29,056 nucleotides of DNA from a virus, in IMG/VR virus record IMGVR_UViG_3300033149_004223, positions 1-29,056 of that record; one strand, 5' to 3'. Positions 16,236-22,011 of the stretch are shown in pieces. Within the stretch, counting starts at the first letter, position 1. Each line of letters starts with the position of its first letter. The notes under the pieces were generated by a model that was given only the letters and a program-made list of their open reading frames with translations, searched no databases and was not told where the DNA came from. The position numbers were made by a program, and so were the translations under genes.

Positions 16236-16693
16236 TAGGCCGACCCCGTGATCATCTTGACGATTTTGTTTTGCATGCCGCGTCTTTCGGCAGACCGCCC
16301 GATCACCCATGTCGTACAGATGCCTCCCCAGGCCAGCCAGAACTGGGTGGGCAGGGTGATATTCGGCATATTGGTTAGCGGTTTTCCTGTAACAACGAGC
16401 ACGATCCAAGCGATTATGGGTAGCAACACGTGAACCAGCGCAATGAAGGCCAGTCCCGCGTATATGACCGTGGGCCTGGCACGTTTCGTAAAGCTGTCGC
16501 CCTGCTGCAGCTCTGCCACCAGGACGGATTTTTTAGCCTCGATCAGGCTGTCTTCCCGTTTTTGCAACATCTCCTGAAGCTGTATCTGGGCCTGGGCCTT
16601 TTCCGCGTCCGTCATCTTTGGCGGGAAAAAGCGCTTGACCAGCTCTGATGCAAAATCTGCCACTGACCCTAAGCCTGTGATATCCAAAGCCAT
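16235..16693 (-). CDS. Holin-like membrane protein (3TM type)
   Basis: This 152-residue protein starts at ATG 16693 (AGGAGG upstream). An amphipathic N-terminal half (KRFFPPKMTDAEKAQAQIQL) is followed by hydrophobic segments: about residues 73-102 (VIYAGLAFIALVHVLLPIIA, then WIVLVV) and about residues 120-135 (LAWGGICTTWVIG). This layout resembles the 3TM-phage-holin group seen in Mu-like phages and gene transfer agents. Its place next to lysozyme supports a role in releasing or timing lysis at the inner membrane. Confidence 0.78.
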   Translation of the reverse strand: MALDITGLGSVADFASELVKRFFPPKMTDAEKAQAQIQLQEMLQKREDSLIEAKKSVLVAELQQGDSFTKRARPTVIYAGLAFIALVHVLLPIIAWIVLVVTGKPLTNMPNITLPTQFWLAWGGICTTWVIGRSAERRGMQNKIVKMITGSA

Positions 16694-16696
16694 TTC

Positions 16697-17119
16697 TTAT
16701 ACCTCCTGCCATTCGCCGGTACGCATCATCTCTGCCAGTTCCGTTGCCCTTGTCTTGACCTGCCTGGCCCAGCGGCTGTCGAGCATTTCCGCGGCGGCCT
16801 TTTGCCAGTCTCTGGCTTTTAAGCCGGCGATCATTCTTTTGAACCCCAGGACCCCTTTGAGCCCCAGGTTGTAGACCATATCAATGAGTACGGCCTGGCG
16901 GACCTCGTTGCAGTTTTCCCAGCCAGGAATGAGCGATGCCTCGCGCCTGGCAATGCGGACCTTGGCCTCCAGAAGGGCGTCCGCCTCCTCGATGGATATG
17001 CCGTAGGCCATCCAGTGATCCAGATTGAACCCATAGCCGATAGTGAGGACCCCGCGGGTGTCCTTATAGACATATCGCCGGAAACCTTCGTGACGCTTGA
17101 TCATGCTTTTTGCATCCAT
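16697..17119 (-). CDS. Endolysin, T4-type lysozyme (GH24)
   Basis: This 140-residue enzyme begins MDAKSMIKRHEGFRRYVYKD. Glu11, Asp20 and Thr26 are present at exactly the T4 lysozyme positions, in the usual motif context (HEGFR; YKDTRGVLTIGYG). It hydrolyses the MurNAc-GlcNAc bond of peptidoglycan. There is no signal peptide, so it needs the adjacent holin-like protein for access. It is the first gene of the late operon, about 45 bases after a terminator and 165 bases after a strong promoter, so its expression probably depends on passing that terminator. The best start is ATG 17119. Confidence 0.95.
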   Translation of the reverse strand: MDAKSMIKRHEGFRRYVYKDTRGVLTIGYGFNLDHWMAYGISIEEADALLEAKVRIARREASLIPGWENCNEVRQAVLIDMVYNLGLKGVLGFKRMIAGLKARDWQKAAAEMLDSRWARQVKTRATELAEMMRTGEWQEV

Positions 17120-17165
17120 ATCGCCATCCTAGCTTTGCTCCATTTCGCCTTTATGACCTCCTGCC

Positions 17166-17219
17166 AAAAAAAAGACCCGTCCATCCCAAGCAAAACAGTA
17201 TGCTTGTGACAGACGGGCC
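17166..17219 (-). terminator. Intrinsic terminator in late-operon leader
   Basis: In the minus-strand transcript, GGCCCGTC (17,219-17,212) pairs with GACGGGTC (17,181-17,174), one G-U among eight pairs, followed by eight U residues (17,173-17,166). The loop itself contains CAAGCA/TGCTTG and can fold as a second small hairpin. It lies between the late promoter and the lysozyme start. Confidence 0.85.
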
Positions 17220-17283
17220 TCTTATCAGCAACGAGCTATAAGCTCACACACACAGTGCCCGAATTGAATTTTAGACTACATCT
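17166..17283 (-). ncRNA. Putative short leader RNA of the late operon
   Basis: If the promoter at 17,290-17,318 fires and the terminator at 17,166-17,219 works, an RNA of about 118 nt is made without any coding frame of note. It may be an attenuated leader whose read-through needs an antiterminator, or a separate small RNA. It is inferred only from the two signals. Confidence 0.45.
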
Positions 17284-17318
17284 TGTGGTAGAATAGCAAA
17301 CCTACCACAAGATGTCAA
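17278..17318 (-). promoter_or_regulatory. Late promoter embedded in a perfect dyad operator
   Basis: On the minus strand, TTGACA (17,318-17,313) and TATTCT (17,295-17,290) are separated by exactly 17 bases, a near-consensus sigma-70 promoter with start near 17,283. The same bases form a perfect 14-bp inverted repeat, ACATCTTGTGGTAG, with a 10-base centre (17,278-17,315). The dyad covers both promoter boxes, as expected for a repressor site. It also overlaps the end of the last early gene. Confidence 0.8.
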
Positions 17319-17491
17319 GCACTAATATCGCTCAATTTCACCACGTAGACCTTTATCCTCTTGCCATCAATAGGGACATAACGGGGCAACTCCAGCTTGC
17401 AGTAAGGAGGGGCCACAGCCCTCACTTTGGCGTAATACTCTTGGCCACTGATGGTTATCCTGACTACGTCGCCTATATTGGGTTTATTCAT
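17315..17491 (-). CDS. Small early protein, 58 aa, unknown
   Basis: The protein begins MNKPNIGDVVRITISGQEYY. It is beta-rich and basic with the pattern GDVVRITISGQEYYAKV, resembling a small SH3-like or KOW-type barrel. The start ATG 17491 overlaps the upstream gene by eight bases and has AGGGAAG nearby. It is the last gene of the early operon; its stop lies inside the promoter dyad. No family is recognised. Confidence 0.6.
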   Translation of the reverse strand: MNKPNIGDVVRITISGQEYYAKVRAVAPPYCKLELPRYVPIDGKRIKVYVVKLSDISA

Positions 17492-17654
17492 GGTCTTGCT
17501 TCCCTTGTCCTATCAGCTTCCAGTCCTGTATTCTCCCGTCTCGCCATTCTACCCGTAATGTACCGGTGTATTTGGCATTCCTAAGTTTCATTGCTAAGTC
17601 ACGCATTTTTTTTACGTCCCGCAATTGTTCCCTGACTTTATCTTCTATTCTCAT
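17484..17654 (-). CDS. Small early protein, 56 aa, unknown
   Basis: The protein begins MRIEDKVREQLRDVKKMRDL: a basic amphipathic helix, then a short beta part (YTGTLRVEWRDGRIQDWKLI). The ATG 17654 is eleven bases after GGGGG. It overlaps the next gene by eight bases, which supports real translation. No known family is seen; it could bind nucleic acid or a host protein. Confidence 0.55.
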   Translation of the reverse strand: MRIEDKVREQLRDVKKMRDLAMKLRNAKYTGTLRVEWRDGRIQDWKLIGQGKQDHE

Positions 17655-17679
17655 ATCTTAGATACCCCCACGATTTTCT

Positions 17680-17760
17680 TTACATTGAAAGCAGATAAAT
17701 AAAAACAACGCAAAGGTAAAATAAAACAAGTATCATTAGAAGTTCCCAATCCACTCTCAT
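17680..17760 (-). CDS. 26-aa single-pass membrane peptide
   Basis: ATG 17760 overlaps the stop of the upstream gene (ATATGA) and encodes 26 residues: a short polar start (MRVDWE) then a hydrophobic helix (LLMILVLFYLCVVFIYLLSM). Translational coupling and a clean transmembrane composition suggest a genuine micro-protein. Function unknown; small phage membrane peptides can affect host membrane enzymes. Confidence 0.5.
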   Translation of the reverse strand: MRVDWELLMILVLFYLCVVFIYLLSM

Positions 17761-18269
17761 ATCTTCTTCCCAATCATCTCCGCCAGGCTCTGGATCCCCT
17801 TACGCTTCTTATATTCCTCAAGGGTAATACCTTCCTCGCGTGCTCCGGCCATGATCCGCTCTTCCTTGCGCCGAAGCTCCTTTTCTCTCCGGATGCTCTC
17901 CTGTTTCTGCTCGCGCTCTGCAATCCCGATCATCACCTTCTTGAGGTAGTTATGGTTCTCTAATGGCTGCTCAAAATGCTTGTTGCACACGATTCTCAGG
18001 GCCTCGGCAATGCCGGCCCTGCTGATGCGATATTGCTTTTTCTGGAATTTGAATGATTCATTGCGAAACAGCGCTGCCACCTCATTGAGCAGCCGGAGCA
18101 ACTTTTTGCTCTTGATCCGGAGCGGGGTCACACCGAAAAGCTCGCAATACTCCATTGCCAGCTTGGAATATGGTCCGAACTCCGGTATCAGGCTGATTAT
18201 ATCGTACCACTCGGCCTCTGCCATTGCCTCTCGCGGGTCAAAACTTTTTCCGCAATAGGGACACTGCAC
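17757..18269 (-). CDS. Zinc-knuckle-start early protein, unknown
   Basis: This 170-residue protein begins MQCPYCGKSFDPREAM, with a CPYC pair that could be half of a zinc site, then a helical domain (YDIISLIPEFGPYSKLAMEY) and a charged coiled coil with many Glu/Arg/Lys residues (about 120-160). It occupies the position that mor has in Mu, near the end of the early/middle region just before the late promoter, but it does not look like Mor or C. It could be a regulator of the late promoter by position only. The start ATG 18269 follows GGGAGG. Confidence 0.7.
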   Translation of the reverse strand: MQCPYCGKSFDPREAMAEAEWYDIISLIPEFGPYSKLAMEYCELFGVTPLRIKSKKLLRLLNEVAALFRNESFKFQKKQYRISRAGIAEALRIVCNKHFEQPLENHNYLKKVMIGIAEREQKQESIRREKELRRKEERIMAGAREEGITLEEYKKRKGIQSLAEMIGKKI

Positions 18270-18294
18270 GGGTTACCTCCCTGGGCATTCAAAA

Positions 18295-18441
18295 TTAATC
18301 ATTTGACCTCCGACCTCCGACAGCCGACCTCTGACAGCCGACTTCCGACATCCGACCTCCCGCTGCTTGGCAAAGGGCAACCACGAAAATCCCCGCAAAG
18401 ACCCCGATGAATATACCCAGTCCAAATGCTATCCAGGTCAT
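18295..18441 (-). CDS. Small membrane protein with repeat-encoded C-terminus
   Basis: This encodes 48 residues from ATG 18441, one base after the stop of the upstream zinc-ribbon gene and close to GGAGAGGAGG. The N-terminal half is a membrane helix (MTWIAFGLGIFIGVFAGIFV). The last 20 residues (GGRMSEVGCQRSAVGGRRSN) are encoded by the heptamer repeats described at 18,303-18,358 and look like read-through of non-coding repeats rather than designed protein. An original stop may have been displaced by repeat growth. Confidence 0.55.
   Translation of the reverse strand: MTWIAFGLGIFIGVFAGIFVVALCQAAGGRMSEVGCQRSAVGGRRSND
18303..18358. repeat. Eight tandem heptamers, CCGACNN
   Basis: Eight consecutive 7-bp units: TTGACCT, CCGACCT, CCGACAG, CCGACCT, CTGACAG, CCGACTT, CCGACAT, CCGACCT. 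The first five bases are conserved while the last two vary (CT, AG, TT, AT). They encode the end of the small membrane protein on the minus strand. Confidence 0.9.
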
Positions 18442-18442
18442 C

Positions 18443-18622
18443 TTAACCCTCCTCTCCCTTGTAAAACACCTCGTCATAGCGCGGCGGAGGATCCGCCGGC
18501 TCAAGCGCCCGGATCCATGTTGACAGCCAGATCCAATTATCGTCCCGCCCGCACACCGGGCAGGCTTCCCCTGTAAACAGCTCATCACACTGAATACACA
18601 CCTTCGCCTTGCCAATCTTCAC
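18443..18622 (-). CDS. Small zinc-ribbon protein
   Basis: This encodes 59 residues from GTG 18622, preceded by the strong ribosome-binding site AAAGGAGG. Cysteines are arranged C-x2-C (CIQCDELFTG) and C-x2-C (CPVCGRDD), a compact zinc ribbon, followed by an aromatic strip (NWIWLSTWIRAL) and an acidic/Pro C-terminus. It is the first gene after the pentamer array, so its ribosome-binding site follows the end of the array directly. It may bind nucleic acid or protein; no named family is recognised. Confidence 0.7.
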   Translation of the reverse strand: MKIGKAKVCIQCDELFTGEACPVCGRDDNWIWLSTWIRALEPADPPPRYDEVFYKGEEG

Positions 18623-18639
18623 TTCACTCCTCCTTTACG

Positions 18640-19063
18640 ACACAGAGGTCCGCGGTGCCAAAACCGTAGTTCACCGCACCTAGCTAAACCCAAGCGGGGC
18701 GTTACTTTACCTTACCCTTACGGAAATCCGCGGTACCAAACCCTAGCTAAAACGAGCTTTGCCCTACCAGACCACAACATCGCATTGCCCTGCTGTACCG
18801 CTACTGCAAAAAATCCAGCTCCGCGCCACTGTGCCACAACCTTACGCTACCTTGCTAAACCCTCACTAGGCATTACGAAATTACGCCTGCGCGGAATCGC
18901 ACCAAACTGCGCTTGTGCCGGGCCTTACTTTACTCTGCCCTGCTGAGCCAAACCATAACCGGGCATCGCGTCGCGTCACCCCAACCACACAGCAAAGAAC
19001 ACCGCAATGCCGGGGCCGAACACAACAAGGCCCTACCACACCGCCACCTCGCGCACCGTGGCG
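18640..19063 (-). repeat. Degenerate 5-bp quasi-repeat array (GYNNN)n, non-coding
   Basis: About 420 nt directly after the stop of the RAMP-like gene show a strong 5-base rhythm on the minus strand: G followed by C or T (sometimes G), then three variable bases, with occasional six-base steps. Examples: GC-AGG-GC-AGA-GT-AAA-GT; GC-AAT-GC-GAT-GT; GT-AGC-GT-AAG-GT. I count roughly 75-80 steps. It has no convincing gene on either strand, in an operon whose other genes mostly overlap or abut. It ends just before the ribosome-binding site of the zinc-ribbon gene and should be part of the early transcript. Confidence 0.85.
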
Positions 19064-19675
19064 TCACGACACCTCCACGATCTCAAACCGGCCATACCCG
19101 CCTGAGCCCCGCCACTGGCCCAGGCCCACATACTGCCCATAGTCCAGCATCTGCTCCACGGCCACGCGGTCAATGCCGGCCTTGTTCTTGAGAATGCGCA
19201 CGCTAAAACTAATCTCCGTTCCTGCATCTACATAGTCGCTCCGACACACGGTCACACGAGGCCCTTTGGCCGTCATGGTCCTCAGAGGACGTTCCAGGCA
19301 TCCATCCGGCTCACTTTTTCCCAGCGGGATCTGCCGCGGATCAATGAACACCACCAGGTCGATCCATTTCTTGTATGCCGCTATCTTGTCGAGGGCGCCA
19401 GCCGCCATGCACACCTCACATGCGCTCTTGAGAAAGCCCTTGACCATATAGTTGAAAATAAAGATCCCCTGCCCATTGCGATGGAATCCGGTCCAGCCCT
19501 TCTCTTCCACCTCTTCCACGCTCTCCACTTCTTCGTCTCCCAGCTCAGGCTCCGGGGCCTTGCTCGCCACAAACCGGCTGTACACCTCCGGATCCTTGGG
19601 CACGGTGCCGAGCATGGGCTCTAACAATCTGATTTTTACGTCAAATTTTTCTTCTAGTTCTGCCAGTCTTTTCAT
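19064..19675 (-). CDS. Phage protein with RAMP/Cas7-like hallmarks
   Basis: This encodes 203 residues. ATG 19675 is chosen because AGGAGG lies five bases upstream; a longer frame exists but overlaps the previous gene. The start is MKRLAELEEKFDVKIRLLEP. A central segment, NYMVKGFLKSACEV (about residues 79-92), resembles the RAMP-family motif where Lys-Gly is followed by a helix (KGxhR). The C-terminus, GLGQWRGSGGYGRFEI (about 183-198), resembles the glycine-rich loop of RAMP/Cas5-6-7 proteins. Similar proteins occur, as I recall, in clostridial phages without assigned function. An RNA-binding role is an inference; its gene is followed at once by the pentamer array. Confidence 0.65.
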   Translation of the reverse strand: MKRLAELEEKFDVKIRLLEPMLGTVPKDPEVYSRFVASKAPEPELGDEEVESVEEVEEKGWTGFHRNGQGIFIFNYMVKGFLKSACEVCMAAGALDKIAAYKKWIDLVVFIDPRQIPLGKSEPDGCLERPLRTMTAKGPRVTVCRSDYVDAGTEISFSVRILKNKAGIDRVAVEQMLDYGQYVGLGQWRGSGGYGRFEIVEVS

Positions 19676-19797
19676 GACGCCTCCTTTTCTCTCAAGATTT
19701 TCAGCGCTGTCTGGATAATACCGCCCAAAGCCACCAGACACAGCGCGGGCCCCAGCACGGGCCAGGCGAAATTAATGAGGTCTATTACCGTTTCCAT
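19672..19797 (-). CDS. Small membrane protein, 41 aa
   Basis: ATG 19797 follows CAGGAGGG, and the stop overlaps the RAMP-like start (ATGA). The product, METVIDLINFAWPVLGPALC then LVALGGIIQTALKILREKEA, is one hydrophobic helix with a charged C-terminus. Coupling to the RAMP-like gene suggests co-expression. The function is unknown; it is too short for family assignment. Confidence 0.65.
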   Translation of the reverse strand: METVIDLINFAWPVLGPALCLVALGGIIQTALKILREKEAS

Positions 19798-20053
19798 TGC
19801 CGGCCCTCCTGGCAAGTACGGTTATTGCCACAGCTTTGAACTCATCGACCTTGAGCACCACGTCCAAATCCGGACTCCAATATATCGCCGCCTGGCGGAA
19901 CTTATTGCGACTGCCAGGCACCTCAAGATCGCGGCAGCGCTGCACAATGACCGTGTGCGGGTCCCGAATGATATCCATGACCGCGCGCGGGTCAGGCTCG
20001 GTGCCCACTCTCTGCCGCCACCTTTCGACAAAATGCTTAGAGAGCTTTATCAT
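19772..20053 (-). CDS. Small early protein, possibly RelE/DUF4258-like fold
   Basis: This 93-residue protein starts at ATG 20053 (GGAGG upstream; start overlaps the previous stop as ATGA). It begins MIKLSKHFVERWRQRVG, a pattern shared by small RNase-like DUF4258/BrnT-type proteins (a helix with SxHxxERWxQR), and ends with a strand KAVAITVLAR. The similarity is weak and the usual catalytic set cannot be confirmed. No antitoxin-like partner is adjacent. Treat it as unknown early phage protein. Confidence 0.55.
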   Translation of the reverse strand: MIKLSKHFVERWRQRVGTEPDPRAVMDIIRDPHTVIVQRCRDLEVPGSRNKFRQAAIYWSPDLDVVLKVDEFKAVAITVLARRAGNGNGNRPH

Positions 20054-20268
20054 CTGCGCCTCCTTTGCTTACCCTTGCTTACCCTGAGCTTAAAATGCCT
20101 GCACGCCGGGTGAAACTCCTGGAAAATATGCTGATAGTGGTCTGAGTCGGGCTGTTCGCATGTAAAAAGTGCTGGCAGGCTTTGAAAGGCCACAGCCCAT
20201 AGACACTCGCCACAATTTCGTTTTTCTTCCCTCAGCGTTCCCCTTACAACCCTGAACAATGCAGTCAT
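20050..20268 (-). CDS. Small Cys/His-rich early protein
   Basis: This encodes 72 residues from ATG 20268 (GGGGG upstream); an upstream in-frame ATG lies inside a hairpin and was not chosen. Potential metal ligands are CGEC (C-x2-C) near the N-terminus, then CEQPDSDHYQHIFQEFHPAC and RHF, consistent with a small zinc-binding fold. The C-terminus is strongly basic (KLRVSKGKQRRRR). It probably binds nucleic acid; no family is recognised. Confidence 0.6.
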   Translation of the reverse strand: MTALFRVVRGTLREEKRNCGECLWAVAFQSLPALFTCEQPDSDHYQHIFQEFHPACRHFKLRVSKGKQRRRR

Positions 20269-20288
20269 ACAGTCCCCCTTCCCTTTAT

Positions 20289-20309
20289 CCCCTCCCACCA
20301 GGGGAGGGG
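20289..20309 (-). promoter_or_regulatory. Stable 8-bp hairpin upstream of the Cys-rich gene
   Basis: CCCCTCCC pairs with GGGAGGGG around a five-base loop, about 20 bases before ATG 20268 on the minus strand. There is no U-tract after it, so it is unlikely to be a terminator. It may protect mRNA or control the start. Confidence 0.5.
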
Positions 20310-20320
20310 AATTCAGCGGT

Positions 20321-20345
20321 TTTTGTCGCAGGTTTTATTTGATTA
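20321..20345 (+). repeat. Internal near-copy of the phage-end motif
   Basis: TTTTGTCGCAGGTTTTATTT plus GATTA matches the end-site sequence at 28,823-28,847 in 22 of 25 positions and in the same orientation. It lies in the short gap between gam and the Cys-rich gene. It could be an internal transposase-binding or activation site. Confidence 0.7.
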
Positions 20346-20355
20346 GCTTTGCCTT

Positions 20356-20808
20356 TCAGCTTTCAGCTTTGAGCTCATATTCATAATTCACCACCCTCCG
20401 CCGCTCCGCCCCTATCACCACCAGGCGGCTCTCAGGCCACTTAGAGACCACATCGCGGTCCACGCTCTTGACCACCTTAATAGCTTCATGCCACCCCTGA
20501 GCCTCAATCTTTTCCAGGGCATCACGCGGGATGCGGACCTTGTAGTCTTCCGAGCGAAGCAGAAGCCCGTTTTCAAGGCGCACGGTGTCACGGCCGGCGA
20601 AGATCTCAGAATCATTGGTCTTCACGAGAGCCTTAAGCGCCTTTTCCCGGGCCTTGATCAGCGCTTCCAGGTTGCTGATCTCCTCATGGTATTTCTCGCG
20701 CACGCGCGCGAGCTCTGCTTCAGCGTCTTCCCGAACCATTTGGAGGGAAAATTTGTAGCGCGTCAGATCCCAGAGAATTGCATCTGCTTTTTCACGCGGC
20801 TTCATCAC
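20356..20808 (-). CDS. gam: Gam-like host-nuclease inhibitor
   Basis: This 150-residue protein begins MMKPREKADAILWDLTRYKF and has a long N-terminal coiled coil (VREDAEAELARVREKYHEEI, then SNLEALIKAREKALKALVKT) followed by RLENGLLLRSEDYKVRIPRD. This is the Mu Gam type, a Ku-like protein that binds DNA ends and shields phage DNA from exonucleases. Position in the early operon fits. The start ATG 20808 overlaps the previous gene by 17 bases. Confidence 0.85.
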   Translation of the reverse strand: MMKPREKADAILWDLTRYKFSLQMVREDAEAELARVREKYHEEISNLEALIKAREKALKALVKTNDSEIFAGRDTVRLENGLLLRSEDYKVRIPRDALEKIEAQGWHEAIKVVKSVDRDVVSKWPESRLVVIGAERRRVVNYEYELKAES

Positions 20809-21175
20809 GCGCTCCCCGTAGCTCCAGGCTGAGCTGGCCCAGGAACTCGCCCAGCCCCAGGTTCTTCATACAGGAGACCATCTTCAGCTTCTTGAGGGCC
20901 TCCTGGGTGCGACGGCTGAAAAACTCCTCCAGCTCACTCTCCGACCGGGCCAGATAATAGCCACCCCCTGCGCGGGAGCGCGTCTCGCCAATCAGGTACC
21001 CCTCATAGCGAAGCTCGGTTATGAGGTAGCGGAGGCCTCGCGTGTCATTGATCCGGTGGCTCCACGGCTTGCCGTACACCCGCTCGTATAGCTCACCCAT
21101 GCCGATTGCCTTCTCCCTGCCCACGTGCCGGGTAAGGATACCCAGCACCTTGGCCTTCAGTTGATCGCGGTTCAT
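20792..21175 (-). CDS. Winged-helix early protein, unknown
   Basis: This encodes 127 residues from ATG 21175, chosen because AAGGAGG lies seven bases upstream; a longer frame is only an upstream extension. It begins MNRDQLKAKVLGILTRHVGR and carries a winged-helix pattern (MGELYERVYG, then NDTRGLRYLITELRYEGYLI with a GGGYY wing). The C-terminus is an amphipathic helix. It may bind DNA in the early region. The start overlaps the GemA stop by four bases. Confidence 0.7.
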   Translation of the reverse strand: MNRDQLKAKVLGILTRHVGREKAIGMGELYERVYGKPWSHRINDTRGLRYLITELRYEGYLIGETRSRAGGGYYLARSESELEEFFSRRTQEALKKLKMVSCMKNLGLGEFLGQLSLELRGARDEAA

Positions 21176-21576
21176 GATGACCTCCTTATCTTTTCCATCA
21201 CTGCCAGGAGGCGTTTGAGCTTCGAGGCCTCCCGGCACCACTCCAGCCGGTCCGTGCCACAGATACGGCGGCACAGGCGCGAAAAGCGCACATCCGACAT
21301 CGCCATCTGTTCCTTGAGCCCCAGGGCCCGCTCCCGCAGGGCTCCCACCTGGTCGGGCTGGGACTTGCCTCGTTTAGGGCTCCAGCCCTTTCCCTGAAAG
21401 TAGCGCACCAGGCTCTCCAGCTCGCGGTTGCTCAAGGCCGCGGCCGATGCCACGCCGAACTCCCGGCGCAGGATCTCCCGGTAGATGTCATCGTCGATAC
21501 ACAGATCCTTGATGGCAATGTGCACCTTTGCCAGGAGCCCCCGGCGCTGCTGCTCAGCTCTTGCTGTGGTTTTCAC
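21172..21576 (-). CDS. gemA: GemA/gp16-like protein (DUF1018)
   Basis: This encodes 134 residues from GTG 21576, with GGAGGAG just upstream; the longer frame overlaps the previous gene. It begins VKTTARAEQQRRGLLAKVHI and contains LCIDDDIYREILRREFGVAS followed by LSNRELESLVRYFQGKGW, the signature of Mu gp16 (GemA, DUF1018). In Mu it modulates host gene expression and DNA topology early in infection. Location between Gam and small early genes is typical. Confidence 0.88.
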   Translation of the reverse strand: MKTTARAEQQRRGLLAKVHIAIKDLCIDDDIYREILRREFGVASAAALSNRELESLVRYFQGKGWSPKRGKSQPDQVGALRERALGLKEQMAMSDVRFSRLCRRICGTDRLEWCREASKLKRLLAVMEKIRRSS

Positions 21577-21727
21577 TTTGCTCCTCCAGCCATTGGTATA
21601 ATTCTTCACCTAATGCCCGCCTGAGGTTTTCCGCCTGATGGCGGGCAATCTCCTCCGGACTCTCAAAATGCGACCGATCCTCGACCGCCTCGTCGTCCCG
21701 GGATCCCGGCGCATAAAACGGGCTCAT
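21554..21727 (-). CDS. Small acidic early protein, 57 aa
   Basis: ATG 21727 follows AAGGAAGGAG. The sequence, MSPFYAPGSRDDEAVEDRSH then FESPEEIARHQAENLRRALG, is acidic and helical toward the C-terminus. It overlaps the gemA start by 23 bases, which argues for real, coupled translation. No domain is recognised; its role is unknown. Confidence 0.6.
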   Translation of the reverse strand: MSPFYAPGSRDDEAVEDRSHFESPEEIARHQAENLRRALGEELYQWLEEQSENHSKS

Positions 21728-21738
21728 TCTCCTTCCTT

Positions 21739-21981
21739 TTAACTCTCCGGCTTGTCTTCCATTACTTCGACATCTCGTTTTCTAGGCCGGTATGCGGGGG
21801 TAATAATAAGGTTTTTCGATCCGTCCTCATACACCAGGGAAGCAGATCCACATACAAAGCTAGGTGGGCCGACTACGTTCACATCAACTACTTTCTTGAA
21901 CGGACCCTCAGTATTAGCAGGCCTACACATTTTTCCTACCCACCATTTCCTATAAATCTCTCTTTGTTCTTCCTTGCCCAT
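21739..21981 (-). CDS. Hypothetical early protein, 80 aa
   Basis: The protein begins MGKEEQREIYRKWWVGKMCR, then holds a beta segment (KKVVDVNVVGPPSFVCG, SASLVYEDGSKNLIITPAY) and a basic/acidic end. The ATG 21981 follows GAGGGG. The sequence reads as a normal compact protein, but no family is recognised. The neighbours are gemA-side genes and a winged-helix gene. Confidence 0.6.
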   Translation of the reverse strand: MGKEEQREIYRKWWVGKMCRPANTEGPFKKVVDVNVVGPPSFVCGSASLVYEDGSKNLIITPAYRPRKRDVEVMEDKPES

Positions 21982-22011
21982 TGATCCCCTCCATTTTCTT
22001 GTTCAACAACC

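Noticed and set aside
17278-17315. The 14-bp inverted repeat read as a terminator of the early operon
   Set aside because: There is no U-tract on the minus strand after it, and the bases fit a promoter with 17-base spacing; the true terminator is 60 bases further on.
18640-19063. The array considered as a CRISPR array
   Set aside because: No repeats of 20 bases or more and no regular spacers; the period is five bases.
18913-19191. Plus-strand frames across the pentamer array
   Set aside because: They are His/Pro/Arg-rich low-complexity products of the 5-base pattern and have no ribosome-binding site.
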